In this document: piece after piece, positions 1-6,969 of the stretch | Layout of the letters: every line of letters starts with the position of its first letter | How positions within the stretch are numbered: position 1 is the first letter of the stretch | NCBI GenBank assembly: GCA_005882055.1 | Contig: VBGQ01000092.1 | Location: forward strand, 1 to 20,215 | Reading direction: 5' to 3' | Source of the DNA: Chloroflexota bacterium | GTDB lineage: Bacteria > Chloroflexota > Limnocylindria > QHBO01 | Length of the DNA stretch: 20,215 nt | Notes under the pieces: generated by a model | Database searches by the model: none | What the model was told of the DNA's origin: nothing | The model's input: only the letters and a program-made list of their open reading frames with translations | Position numbers and translations under genes: made by a program

Positions 1-6
1 CCGAGC

Positions 7-603
7 CTAGGTCTCGGAGAGGATCGCTCCAGCCTCAACCATCTCGCCGAGGGCGCGCTCTCCGTCTCCCTCCTGGAGGTCGACAGCCGCGATGCCATCG
101 CCCAGGACAGTCGTGGCATATCCGAGCCGCAGCGCGTCGAGGACAGTGGCCCGCACGCAATAGTCCGTTGCCAGGCCGCAGATCACCGTGCGCTCGATGG
201 CGCGGGCGCGCAGGAGGGAGTCGAGCTCGGTGGGCGTCTCCACGCCGCTCAGCGGATCGCGCACGGTGAAGCCCGAGTACCCATCCTCGCCGCCGGTACC
301 CGTGTGCACCCGGAGGGCGCCTGGGGCCACCTCCAATGCCGGAAAGAGCGCCGCGCCCCAGGTCCCGGCAACGCAGTGCACCGGCCATATGCCGCCGTCC
401 TTCGCGAAGTGCGGCGTCGAGTCCGGATGCCAGTCCTGCGTATAGACCACGGTCGCCCCAGCGGCCAACGCGCTCTGGATCGCGTCGTTGACCCTGGGGA
501 CGATCTCGTCCCCGCCGCGCACCGCCAGGCTGCCCGCCGGATCGGCAAAGTCGTTCTGGACGTCGACGACGATCAGGGCCGTGCGCTCGTCGTAGCTGAC
601 CAT
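7..603 (-). CDS. pncA: Nicotinamidase / isochorismatase-family cysteine hydrolase
   Basis: 198 residues. Family role: nicotinamide is deamidated to nicotinate in the cytoplasm for NAD salvage; pyrazinamide is hydrolysed by the same enzymes. Seen: the VVDVQNDF core with catalytic Asp14; the metal-site motif QDWHP (Asp57, His59) and His76 in WPVHC; the GLATDYCV nucleophile segment with Cys149. Length is normal for PncA. The ATG at 603 is chosen because the protein aligns from its first strand and a TACCAT hexamer lies 6 bases upstream; the frame extends upstream, but that part is arginine-rich and overlaps the ctaC start. Odd: where the family has Lys-Gly-Thr before the D-x-Y-S-G-F segment, this protein reads His-Thr-Gly-Thr, so the catalytic Lys seems to be Thr101 (codon ACG, one base from AAG). 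A related isochorismatase-fold amidase is possible. Confidence 0.88.
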   Translation of the reverse strand: MVSYDERTALIVVDVQNDFADPAGSLAVRGGDEIVPRVNDAIQSALAAGATVVYTQDWHPDSTPHFAKDGGIWPVHCVAGTWGAALFPALEVAPGALRVHTGTGGEDGYSGFTVRDPLSGVETPTELDSLLRARAIERTVICGLATDYCVRATVLDALRLGYATTVLGDGIAAVDLQEGDGERALGEMVEAGAILSET

Positions 604-609
604 GCCCGG

Positions 610-615
610 ATGGTA
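610..615 (-). promoter_or_regulatory. -10 element of the nicotinamidase gene (leaderless type)
   Basis: On the minus strand this reads TACCAT, ending 6 bases before the ATG at 603. No Shine-Dalgarno sequence is present. The distance puts the transcription start at or next to the A of the start codon. No convincing -35 box is seen. The call is by pattern only, supported by similar arrangements at other starts in this window. Confidence 0.45.
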
Positions 616-632
616 GCGGGGATCGGTCCGAG

Positions 633-638
633 TAGGAT
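633..638 (+). promoter_or_regulatory. -10 element of the cta oxidase operon
   Basis: TAGGAT ends 8 bases before the ATG of ctaC at 647, with no clear Shine-Dalgarno sequence between, so the oxidase mRNA may start at or within a base or two of the start codon. It lies only 17 bases from the opposing TACCAT element of the nicotinamidase gene, so the two promoters must overlap. Pattern-based call. Confidence 0.4.
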
Positions 639-646
639 GGTCGCCG

Positions 647-1363
647 ATGGGTCGACATGGAGGCCTTCGGCGCCGAGCCGTCGCTCTCATCCCCGTCGCC
701 CTGATCCTTGCCGCCTGCACGCAACCGCCCGCGACGGTCGAGGCCGATCGGGTCCAGGGCCTCTACAACGTCTTCCTGGTCGCGGCAGGCGGCGTGTTCG
801 CCGTGGTCGCCGGGCTGATCGGCTGGAACATCGTTCGCTACCGGGCCAGGGGAGACGACTCGCTCCCGGTCCAGACGAACACCAACCTGCTCCTCGAGCT
901 GATCTGGTGGGCGCTCCCGACCCTGCTGGTCATCGGTCTCTTCGTGGCGAGCGCGGTCGTCCTGAACGCCAATGACGCCCGACATCCCGGTCCTCCGCTG
1001 CGCGTCAAGGTCGAGGGCTTCCAATGGCAGTGGCGATTCACCTACACCGATTCGAAGGTCCAGCTGACCGGCATTCCGGGTTCACCTCCGCAGCTTGTCC
1101 TGCCGATCGGCTCGACGGTCGACTTCGAGCTCGTCTCGGACGACGTGATCCACGCCTTCTTCATTCCCGCATTCCTGGTCAAGCGCGACGCAATCCCAGG
1201 CGTGGATAACCACCTGGAGCTGACCATCGACCAGCCTGGGACCTACGCCGGGCAGTGCGCGGAGTTCTGCGGCCTGTTGCACGACCAGATGATCTTCAGC
1301 ATTCGGGCGGTCAGCCCCTCGGAGTTCGCCGCTTGGTTGGCGTCCCAGAGGTCGACGCCGTGA
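647..1363 (+). CDS. ctaC: Cytochrome c oxidase subunit II (CuA subunit, lipoprotein)
   Basis: 238 residues. Takes electrons from cytochrome c, or from the QcrC haem domain in supercomplexes, into the aa3 oxidase through the binuclear CuA centre outside the membrane. Seen: a signal peptide with lipobox LAAC (lipidated Cys24); two transmembrane helices (about 40-62 and 85-107); the aromatic patch QWQW near 126-129; the complete CuA ligand set His169, Cys204, Glu206, Cys208, His212 and Met215. No fused cytochrome c domain follows the CuA domain. The last codons overlap the GTG start of ctaD (GTGA), so the genes are translationally coupled. The ATG at 647 fits the signal peptide. Confidence 0.95.
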   Translation: MGRHGGLRRRAVALIPVALILAACTQPPATVEADRVQGLYNVFLVAAGGVFAVVAGLIGWNIVRYRARGDDSLPVQTNTNLLLELIWWALPTLLVIGLFVASAVVLNANDARHPGPPLRVKVEGFQWQWRFTYTDSKVQLTGIPGSPPQLVLPIGSTVDFELVSDDVIHAFFIPAFLVKRDAIPGVDNHLELTIDQPGTYAGQCAEFCGLLHDQMIFSIRAVSPSEFAAWLASQRSTP

Positions 1364-3015
1364 CCACCGCCGAGCTGCAGCGGGGCACGCGCCTGCCCGC
1401 ACGCCCGACCGAGGGCGCGGGAATCGTCGACTACCTGACCACCACCGACCACAAGCGCATCGGTCTGCTCTACCTGTTCACGGGCCTCGGATTCTTCCTC
1501 CTCTCCGGAGCCCTGTCGCTGGTCATGCGGGCCGAGCTGACCTTCCCGGACCTGCAGTTCCTCGATGAGTCGACCTACAACCAGCTCTTCACCATGCACG
1601 GCACGGGGATGATCTTCTTCTTCGCCTCGCCGGTCGTCTTTGGCCTGGCGAACTACTTCATCCCGCTCCAGATCGGCGCCCCCGACGTCGCCTTCCCGCG
1701 CCTCAACGCGCTCACCTACTGGCTCGCGCTGTCCGGAGGGCTGATCGCCTTCTCCGGATTCCTGGTCGGCGGGGCGGCGGCGTTCGGCTGGACCGGCTAC
1801 GTGCCGCTCTCGGGGCCGATCTTCTCGCCGGGCAATGGCTCGAACCTGTGGATCATCGGTCTCGCCTTCTCGGGGACCTCGGGCATCCTGGGAGCCATCA
1901 ACTTCGTGGCGACCATCTTCGCCATGCGGGCACCGGGGATGACCATGTTCCGCATGCCGGTCTTCACCTGGAACATGCTGGTCACCAGCCTGCTGATCAT
2001 GCTGACCTTCCCCGTCCTCACCGGTGCGCTGGCACTGCTCTTCATCGATCGCACGCTGGGCGGCCACGTCTTCGATCCCGCGGCGGGTGGCAGCGCAATC
2101 CTGTGGCAGCACTTGTTCTGGTTCTTTGGCCACCCCGAGGTCTACATCCTGATCCTGCCGTTCTTCGGGGTGGTGACCGAGATCATCCCGGTCTTCTCCG
2201 GCAAGCCCGTCTTCGGCTACCGCGGCTTCGTCTTCGCCACCATGCTGATCGGGGTCCTGAGCTACAGCGTCTGGGCGCACCACATGTTCACCACCGGCGT
2301 GGTGAGCAACCTGTTCTTCGCCCTCACTTCGCTGATGATCGCCATCCCCACCGGGGTGAAGTTCTTCAACTGGATCGCGACCATGTGGCGCGGGCGGCTG
2401 CGCTTCCAGACACCGATGCTCTTCTGCATCGGCTTCCTGCTCATGTTCCTGGTCGGCGGGCTGACGGGTCCCTTCCTGGCATCACCCGCGATCGACTACT
2501 ACGTGCACGACACCTACTACGTCGTGGCCCACTTCCACTACGTGCTCTTTGGGGGATCGGTGTTCGCCGCGTTTGCGGCGCTCTACTTCTGGCTGCCCAA
2601 GATGACGGGCAGGATGCTGGACGAGCGGCTGGGGGTGGCCCACTTCTGGCTGACGCTGGTGGGCATGAACCTGACCTTCTTCCCGATGCACCTGCTCGGC
2701 CTGGAGGGGATGCCGCGGCGCATCGCCGACTATTCCGCCAGCCATGCCGATTGGACGCTGCTCAACGTGATCATCACCGGCGGGTCAGTGATCCTGGCGG
2801 TCTCCGTCCTGGTGCTGGGGTGGAACGTGGTCAGCTCGGTCTTCCTGGGTCGCGGAGCGGTGGCGCCGGACGATCCGTGGGGGGGGTACTCGCTGGAGTG
2901 GGCAACCAGCTCGCCGCCGCCGCACCACAACTTCACGAGCCTGCCGCCCATCCGGTCAGAGCGGCCGGTCTTCGACGCCCGCATGGCTGCGAGCAAGGCG
3001 ACGGTCCGTGGCTGA
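1360..3015 (+). CDS. ctaD: Cytochrome c oxidase subunit I (aa3 type, haem-copper)
   Basis: 551 residues, about 12 transmembrane helices. Catalytic subunit reducing O2 to water and pumping protons. Seen: the TMHGTGMIFFF helix with a haem a ligand His; APDVAFPRLN with the D-channel Asp and Asn; HPEVY, which gives the CuB His, the cross-linked Tyr and the A1-type Glu; WAHHMFT with the two further CuB His; IPTGVKFFNW with the K-channel Thr and Lys; VAHFHYVLFGG with the haem a3 and a ligands. It is therefore a proton-pumping A1-type oxidase with no key residue missing. The GTG at 1360 is chosen because it overlaps the ctaC stop and begins the protein just before the conserved DYLTTTDHKRIG segment. 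An upstream ATG in the same frame lies deep inside ctaC. Confidence 0.97.
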   Translation: MTTAELQRGTRLPARPTEGAGIVDYLTTTDHKRIGLLYLFTGLGFFLLSGALSLVMRAELTFPDLQFLDESTYNQLFTMHGTGMIFFFASPVVFGLANYFIPLQIGAPDVAFPRLNALTYWLALSGGLIAFSGFLVGGAAAFGWTGYVPLSGPIFSPGNGSNLWIIGLAFSGTSGILGAINFVATIFAMRAPGMTMFRMPVFTWNMLVTSLLIMLTFPVLTGALALLFIDRTLGGHVFDPAAGGSAILWQHLFWFFGHPEVYILILPFFGVVTEIIPVFSGKPVFGYRGFVFATMLIGVLSYSVWAHHMFTTGVVSNLFFALTSLMIAIPTGVKFFNWIATMWRGRLRFQTPMLFCIGFLLMFLVGGLTGPFLASPAIDYYVHDTYYVVAHFHYVLFGGSVFAAFAALYFWLPKMTGRMLDERLGVAHFWLTLVGMNLTFFPMHLLGLEGMPRRIADYSASHADWTLLNVIITGGSVILAVSVLVLGWNVVSSVFLGRGAVAPDDPWGGYSLEWATSSPPPHHNFTSLPPIRSERPVFDARMAASKATVRG

Positions 3016-3448
3016 GGAGCTGCGCTTCTTCCTGCGCACCGCGCTGTACACCGCACTGATCGCGGTCCTGTACTGGATCGTCAGCTACGAGTGGGCCGGC
3101 AGCGTGTTGCTCGCGTTCGTGGCGGTCGCCACCGGGCTGATGGTCGTCGCGTTCTTCGTCGCGGTGCACGCCACCCGAGGCGAGCTGACGGCGGGAACGC
3201 GCGGGGCGCTGCGGCGGGCGGGCGCCGTGGTCGCCCGGGTGGTGGGGTTCGCCGAGCCACGCGGCCCGGCCGGGGCGGCGCCGCTGGCGGCCGGGCTCGA
3301 GCCGATCCCCCTCGGCAGCATCTGGCCACTCCTGGGCGCGGCGGCCGCCATGATGCTGGGCCTGGGGCTGGTCTATGGCCCGTGGCTGGTGCTGCCCGGC
3401 ATCGCGCTGCTGGCCATCACCATCTGGGGATGGATCACGCGACCCTGA
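3008..3448 (+). CDS. ctaF: Cytochrome c oxidase subunit IV-like membrane protein
   Basis: 146 residues with four predicted transmembrane helices in two pairs (about 9-28, 31-53, 101-121, 124-143) separated by a basic, Ala/Gly/Pro-rich loop. Size, topology and the C-terminal Trp/Gly/Pro-rich hairpin (VYGPWLVLPG, ending IWGWI) fit the small CtaF subunit of actinobacterial aa3 oxidases. Position also supports this: the GTG start overlaps the end of ctaD by 8 bases. Small membrane subunits diverge fast, so the family call rests partly on context. No subunit III gene follows, and no hairpin terminator is visible after the stop. Confidence 0.75.
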   Translation: MAEELRFFLRTALYTALIAVLYWIVSYEWAGSVLLAFVAVATGLMVVAFFVAVHATRGELTAGTRGALRRAGAVVARVVGFAEPRGPAGAAPLAAGLEPIPLGSIWPLLGAAAAMMLGLGLVYGPWLVLPGIALLAITIWGWITRP

Positions 3449-3451
3449 GGT

Positions 3452-3614
3452 CTAGCGGAGAGAACGCGCCAGCCCGCGGAGCGACCCCAGCCCTCCGAGC
3501 AGGCTGTCCCAAGCGGTGACCAGGTCGCGCTCCCGGACCTCGAGGTAACGCCCAAGGGCTCGACTCTCCAGGCCGCGAGCTGCCTCCTTGAGGTAGGCCA
3601 CCCAGGACGTCCAT
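3452..3614 (-). CDS. Small hypothetical protein, apparently frameshifted
   Basis: A very strong Shine-Dalgarno GGAGGAGG (3620-3627) sits 5 bases before the ATG at 3614, but that frame turns into a Pro/Gly/Arg-rich sequence typical of a wrong frame. The +1 frame, open from GTG 3601 to the TAG at 3452, encodes a plausible amphipathic, helical 49-residue stretch (VAYLKEAARG... ending LARSLR). Removing one G from the GGG at 3601-3603 joins the two into a 53-residue protein starting MDVLVAYLKEAARG. So this is probably a small gene with a one-base sequence error, a recent frameshift or, less likely, a programmed one. Function is unknown; there is no membrane segment or Cys motif. It has its own promoter and converges on ctaF with a 3-base gap. 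It could instead be a small RNA. Confidence 0.4.
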
Positions 3615-3659
3615 CGGTGCCTCCTCCGTCGCCCCCGCGCGGTTCTCCTGTGCATCGCG

Positions 3660-3687
3660 AGTATAGGTGCGACCTTGGGATCGGCAA
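3660..3687 (-). promoter_or_regulatory. Promoter of the small gene 3452-3614
   Basis: On the minus strand TTGCCG (3682-3687) is followed after 16 bases by TATACT (3660-3665). The expected start of transcription is near 3653, about 25 bases before the GGAGGAGG ribosome site. It lies just downstream of the efflux operon terminator, so the small gene is an independent unit. Confidence 0.5.
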
Positions 3688-3704
3688 TCCTGAAGCTTGG
3701 TGCG

Positions 3705-3734
3705 AAAACGGGCGAGCCTTTCGGCCCGCCCGTT
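3705..3734 (-). terminator. Intrinsic terminator of the marR-MFS operon
   Basis: On the minus strand the arms AACGGGCG and CGCCCGTT form an 8-bp stem, then one mismatch, then GCC/GGC closing a GAAA tetraloop, followed by a short T run (TTTT shared with the end of the stem). It starts about 20 bases after the MFS stop at 3754, which is the usual place for rho-independent termination. Confidence 0.8.
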
Positions 3735-3753
3735 CGCTGGGGAGAGGTGCCGC

Positions 3754-5412
3754 TCAGTCGAGCGAGACGGCAACCCCGCCGGGATGCGTGGCGCGGTCCT
3801 CCGGGCGCTCGGCCGCCTCACCAAAGTGCTGGCGGAGCGGCTGCTCGTGGAGGAACGCGACGCTGAACGCGGCAATCGCCAGTGCTCCGACCCCCAGCCA
3901 CATCGAGTTCGCCAGCGCGATGCTGAACGCCCGATGGAAGCCGTCCAGGAAGGTCGCCTGGAACTGCGCGGGAATCTGGCTCACGAAGGTCGGCCCCGAG
4001 CCGCCGACGCTGGTCAGCTGCCCGGTGTCGAAGCCATTCGGAGGTGTGCTCGGCACGAACTGCGCCGGTGCACCCGCCGCGACGAGCTGGGTGCGGATCG
4101 CGTCCCAGCTCAGGAAGTTTCGGAACAGGGTGAAGGCCAAGGTCAGGCCCACCGTTCCACCGATCTGGCGGAAGAGGGTCAGGTCGCTTGTCGCCGCCCC
4201 GAGCTCCGAGAAAGGCACAGCGTTCTGCACGATGATCGTGAACACCGCCATGGAAGGACCGATGCCGAGCCCTGCCAGCGCCATCCAGATCCACAGGGTG
4301 CTGTCGGGAGTATCCGCGCGCAGGTTGGTCATCAGCAGGACGCCGACGGCAGCTAGGGCCAGGGCCCCGACCGCGAGCCACTTGTAGCGCCCGGTGCGGC
4401 TGACGACCTGGCCGCTGACGATCGAGCTGAAGATCAATCCGCCCAGGAAGGGCAGCAGCTTATAGCCGGACGCCGTGGGGCTGGCGCCCTGCACGACCTG
4501 GTACCAGAGCGGGAGGAAGACCACCGCCCCGAAGAACCCGAACATCGCCGTGAAGACCGCGATCATCGAGACGGTGAAGCTTCGGATGCGGAACAGGTGG
4601 AGCGGGATCATCGGCTCCTTGGCCCGCGATTCGACCCACACGAACAGGGCAAGGAACGCGACGCCGAGCGCGATGAGGCCCCAGACGCCGACCGCGCCCC
4701 AGTCGCCGTTTTCGGCATTCGTGAGACCGATGAGGATCGGCACGATGCCGGCCGCAAAGGTCAGTACGCCCGCGATGTCCATGTTGCGGCCGGCCTCCGG
4801 CCGGCTGACCGTCGGCAGCAGGCGGGCGATCACGACAAGGGCAATCAGCCCGATGGGAACGTTGACGAAGAAGACCCAGTGCCAGCTGAGCTTTTCAGTG
4901 ATGGTGCCGCCGAGCCATGGACCGAGAAGGAACGCGGCTCCGAAGACCATGCCGAACAGGCCCTGGTATTTGCCGCGCTCGCGAGGCGTGAACAGGTCAC
5001 CGATGACCGCCAGGCTGATCGGGAAGAGCGATCCCGCACCCAGGCCCTGGATCGCACGGAAGAGGATGAGCTCCCACATCGTCTGGCTCAGGCCGGACAG
5101 CATTGAGCCGACGAGGAACAGACCGATACCGATCATCAGCATCGGCTTGCGGCCATACAGGTCGGAGAGCTTCCCGTAGATGGGCACCGTGACCGTGCTG
5201 GTCAGCAGGTAGGCGGTGACCACCCAGGTGTAGTAGTCGATGCCCTTCAGCTCCGAGACGATGCGGGGCAGGATCGGCCCCACGATCGTCTGGTCGAGGG
5301 CGGACAGGAAGAGGCCCAGCAGGACGGCCCCGAGGATCTCGAAGCGCGCTCGGGGGCTGACATGTACCGGGGCGTCGTCGATTGGCGTCGCCACGGCGGG
5401 GCGTGCGGTCAT
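3754..5412 (-). CDS. MFS multidrug efflux transporter (DHA2 / EmrB-QacA type, 14 TM)
   Basis: 552 residues, about 14 transmembrane helices: a proton-driven antiporter in the cytoplasmic membrane. Seen: FLSALDQTIVGPILPRI in helix 1, typical of DHA2 proteins; motif A (GKLSDLYGRKP) in the loop between helices 2 and 3; FRAIQGLGAGSLFP (motif B with its Arg); the antiporter motif C segment LLGPWLGGTI. A long hydrophilic loop near residues 445-500 precedes the last helix. The start ATG overlaps the marR stop (ATGA, 5409-5412), and GAGGAG about 10 bases upstream, inside the marR tail codons, serves as ribosome site. Co-transcription with marR implies regulated efflux of a MarR ligand such as a phenolic compound or drug; the substrate cannot be told from sequence. 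Confidence 0.92.
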   Translation of the reverse strand: MTARPAVATPIDDAPVHVSPRARFEILGAVLLGLFLSALDQTIVGPILPRIVSELKGIDYYTWVVTAYLLTSTVTVPIYGKLSDLYGRKPMLMIGIGLFLVGSMLSGLSQTMWELILFRAIQGLGAGSLFPISLAVIGDLFTPRERGKYQGLFGMVFGAAFLLGPWLGGTITEKLSWHWVFFVNVPIGLIALVVIARLLPTVSRPEAGRNMDIAGVLTFAAGIVPILIGLTNAENGDWGAVGVWGLIALGVAFLALFVWVESRAKEPMIPLHLFRIRSFTVSMIAVFTAMFGFFGAVVFLPLWYQVVQGASPTASGYKLLPFLGGLIFSSIVSGQVVSRTGRYKWLAVGALALAAVGVLLMTNLRADTPDSTLWIWMALAGLGIGPSMAVFTIIVQNAVPFSELGAATSDLTLFRQIGGTVGLTLAFTLFRNFLSWDAIRTQLVAAGAPAQFVPSTPPNGFDTGQLTSVGGSGPTFVSQIPAQFQATFLDGFHRAFSIALANSMWLGVGALAIAAFSVAFLHEQPLRQHFGEAAERPEDRATHPGGVAVSLD

Positions 5413-5915
5413 GAGTGGAAGTGCTCCTCGTGGTTCGTGTCGTGGTCTTGTTGCCCGGAGTCGTGGGCGGCGTGGAGGCGGGCATGCGCCGTGGTGAGGG
5501 TCTTGAACGCACCCAGCAGTGCCCGCTGCTCCTCCGAGGTCAATGCGTTCACCAGCTGGCGCATGTGCTCGGTGCGGGTCGCCTCAACCTTGTGGACGAC
5601 GTCGCGCCCGGTCGGAGTGAGCTGGGCGAGGACCACACGTCGGTCCTCTGCGTCGTGCACGCGCTCGACGATCCCCCGCTCTTCCATGCGGCTGACGATC
5701 CCCGTGAGGTTCGAGAACGCGACCCCGAGCTGGTCGGCGAGCCGGCTCATCGGTGTCGGACCATCCGCGTCCAGGAGCGCCAGGACATGGAAGTGCGTCA
5801 TGGACAGGCCGTGCGCCTGGCACTGCGCAGCCCACTTGTGACGCTGGTGCGCGAGACCGTCCTCGATCTCGGCGACGATCTGGTCGGCCATCGAGCCGAC
5901 CGTGGTGGACGACAT
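5409..5915 (-). CDS. MarR-family transcriptional regulator with His-rich tail
   Basis: 168 residues. A dimeric winged-helix repressor, probably controlling itself and the downstream transporter. Seen: a helical N-terminus, then the winged helix (about 38-110) with MSRLADQLGVAFSNLTGIVSRMEERGIVERV as the helix-turn-helix and DAEDRRVVLAQLTPTGRDVV as the wing with its conserved Asp-Arg-Arg, then C-terminal dimer helices. Odd: the last 25 residues hold seven His plus several Asp and Glu (ending DTNHEEHFHS), a possible metal-binding tail not usual for MarR. Start ATG at 5915 has AAGGAG (5920-5925) at good spacing. The stop overlaps the MFS start. Confidence 0.93.
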   Translation of the reverse strand: MSSTTVGSMADQIVAEIEDGLAHQRHKWAAQCQAHGLSMTHFHVLALLDADGPTPMSRLADQLGVAFSNLTGIVSRMEERGIVERVHDAEDRRVVLAQLTPTGRDVVHKVEATRTEHMRQLVNALTSEEQRALLGAFKTLTTAHARLHAAHDSGQQDHDTNHEEHFHS

Positions 5916-5933
5916 CGGTCTCCTTCAAGTCGT

Positions 5934-5986
5934 AATGATGATTCCGTGGAGAATGATGATTATGGCACGGTGAATCATTCTGTCAA
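5934..5986 (-). promoter_or_regulatory. marR promoter and likely MarR operator region
   Basis: On the minus strand TTGACA (5981-5986, perfect -35), 16 bases, then CATAAT (5959-5964) as -10. Repeats lie across it: AATGATGATT occurs at 5934-5943 and 5952-5961 (plus-strand reading, 18-base period), and AGAATGAT (5950-5957) pairs with ATCATTCT (5974-5981) as an 8-bp inverted repeat spanning the -10. A repressor on these sites would block polymerase, which fits autorepression. A 6-bp inverted repeat (CAAGCC 5984-5989, GGCTTG 5998-6003) also overlaps the -35. Which repeat is the real operator is not decided by sequence. Confidence 0.7.
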
Positions 5987-6017
5987 GCCCAAGATTCGGC
6001 TTGCCGATCGCGGTCGG

Positions 6018-6881
6018 TCAGCAGGAATAGTCGGCGTCGAACCCGCTGCTGAGGTACTGCGTGAGCTGGACCGTGCCGCCGGTCAGGCCCGGGCCGGCGC
6101 AGCCGTTCCGGGCGCCTTTCAGAGTGCTTGCGCCGGCGACCCAGCTGGGCAGGCCGGCGAAGTCAGAGGCGCCACCCGCCACCTGACTCCACATCCGCGG
6201 GCTGGAATAGATCCCCACCGACGCGGCGCCAACCGAGGTGAGGTAGTCCACGGCTCCGTGCAGCGCCGCCACGTTCAGGGAAACGTCGTCGCGCCATGAG
6301 TTGGCGGTCTCGACGTCGAGCCACCAGTGGTTGTCGACGGGCGTCCGCGTCGCCCCCTGTGGCGCCCAACCCAGCGAGACGTAGGCCGCCACCGCGGTGG
6401 CGTACGAGTCGGCGGCCGCGTTCCAGCCGTAGTCGTAGGCGCAGTCGGCGGTGTCCGGGTCGGGCCTGGCCGCAGTCGCGCACTCGCGTGGCGTGGTCTG
6501 GTCGTGCGGCCAATGCGAGCTGAGCTGCGGACCGGGATTCCCCGTGTTCGCGTAGAGCTCGGCGTCGATCCCCGCCCACTCGAGCTGGCTCCCACCCGCG
6601 GTCCCCTCGCCCAGGCACGGATTTGCCTTGAAGACGATGCCGCGATTGACACCGACGATGGCGAAGGCCGGATTGGCTGGGTACCGGTTGCCGCACTGCG
6701 GATACGAGATGTCGTAGCCGACGGTCGGCGCCGGCGGCTTGGACCGCTGGTCCTGGCCATCCTCGCGCTGGACGCGCGCAGCGGCGGCGCCGGTGAACGT
6801 CGACAGCAACGCGATCGCCAGGAATGGGGCGACCAGCAGGCGCGCGCCGAGGGGCAGCTCGGGTCGGGGGAGATGGGTCAT
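6018..6881 (-). CDS. Secreted GH25-like (lysozyme-fold) hypothetical protein
   Basis: 287 residues. Residues 1-35 form a Sec signal peptide (hydrophobic core about 14-32, AAAA before the likely cut). The mature part resembles the glycoside hydrolase 25 TIM barrel: VGYDISYPQC at 54-63 (Asp57), HWWLDVET at 185-192 (Asp189, Glu191, the usual Asp-x-Glu pair), SVGIYSS at 221-227, and VQLTQYLSSGFDADY near the end, as in the last GH25 strand. Six Cys (63, 89, 134, 147, 261, 287) suggest three disulfides in an extracellular protein. It may cleave peptidoglycan or only bind glycan. The ATG at 6881 gives the signal peptide; a longer in-frame start would overlap the divergent gene. A TACCCT hexamer (minus strand, 6894-6899) lies 12 bases upstream. 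Confidence 0.72.
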   Translation of the reverse strand: MTHLPRPELPLGARLLVAPFLAIALLSTFTGAAAARVQREDGQDQRSKPPAPTVGYDISYPQCGNRYPANPAFAIVGVNRGIVFKANPCLGEGTAGGSQLEWAGIDAELYANTGNPGPQLSSHWPHDQTTPRECATAARPDPDTADCAYDYGWNAAADSYATAVAAYVSLGWAPQGATRTPVDNHWWLDVETANSWRDDVSLNVAALHGAVDYLTSVGAASVGIYSSPRMWSQVAGGASDFAGLPSWVAGASTLKGARNGCAGPGLTGGTVQLTQYLSSGFDADYSC

Positions 6882-6956
6882 GGGGAGGCCGAAAGGGTAA
6901 CGAGCGAGCCCTGAGTGCGCAACCGTGCGGAGCTCCGTCTGGGCGTCTGGCTGGGC

Positions 6957-6962
6957 TACATT
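6957..6962 (+). promoter_or_regulatory. -10 element of the FAD oxidoreductase gene
   Basis: TACATT ends 7 bases before the GTG at 6970 and no Shine-Dalgarno sequence lies between, so transcription probably starts at the start codon. It supports GTG 6970 over the upstream in-frame ATG at 6925. Pattern-based. Confidence 0.45.
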
Positions 6963-6969
6963 TGCCCGC

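Noticed and set aside
35..1024. 329-residue minus-strand frame spanning nicotinamidase and ctaC
   Set aside because: Runs across two well-supported genes on opposite strands and their shared promoter region; low-complexity.
1243..2283. 346-residue open frame on the minus strand within ctaD
   Set aside because: Antisense shadow of a fully conserved ctaD; composition is Gln/Asp/Glu/Arg-rich and has no domain.
1848..3059. 403-residue open frame on the plus strand, second frame of ctaD
   Set aside because: His/Arg/Pro-rich out-of-frame reading of ctaD; no start signals.
3660..3665. ATG at 3655 as a leaderless start of a 67-residue protein
   Set aside because: Only 4 bases from the -10, and the first 15 residues are encoded by a run of rare Arg codons (AGG, AGA, CGA); the GGAGGAGG site points to ATG 3614 instead.
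5984..6003. 6-bp inverted repeat as terminator of the GH25-like gene
   Set aside because: Short stem, no T-run, and it overlaps the marR -35 box; more likely part of the regulatory region or chance.
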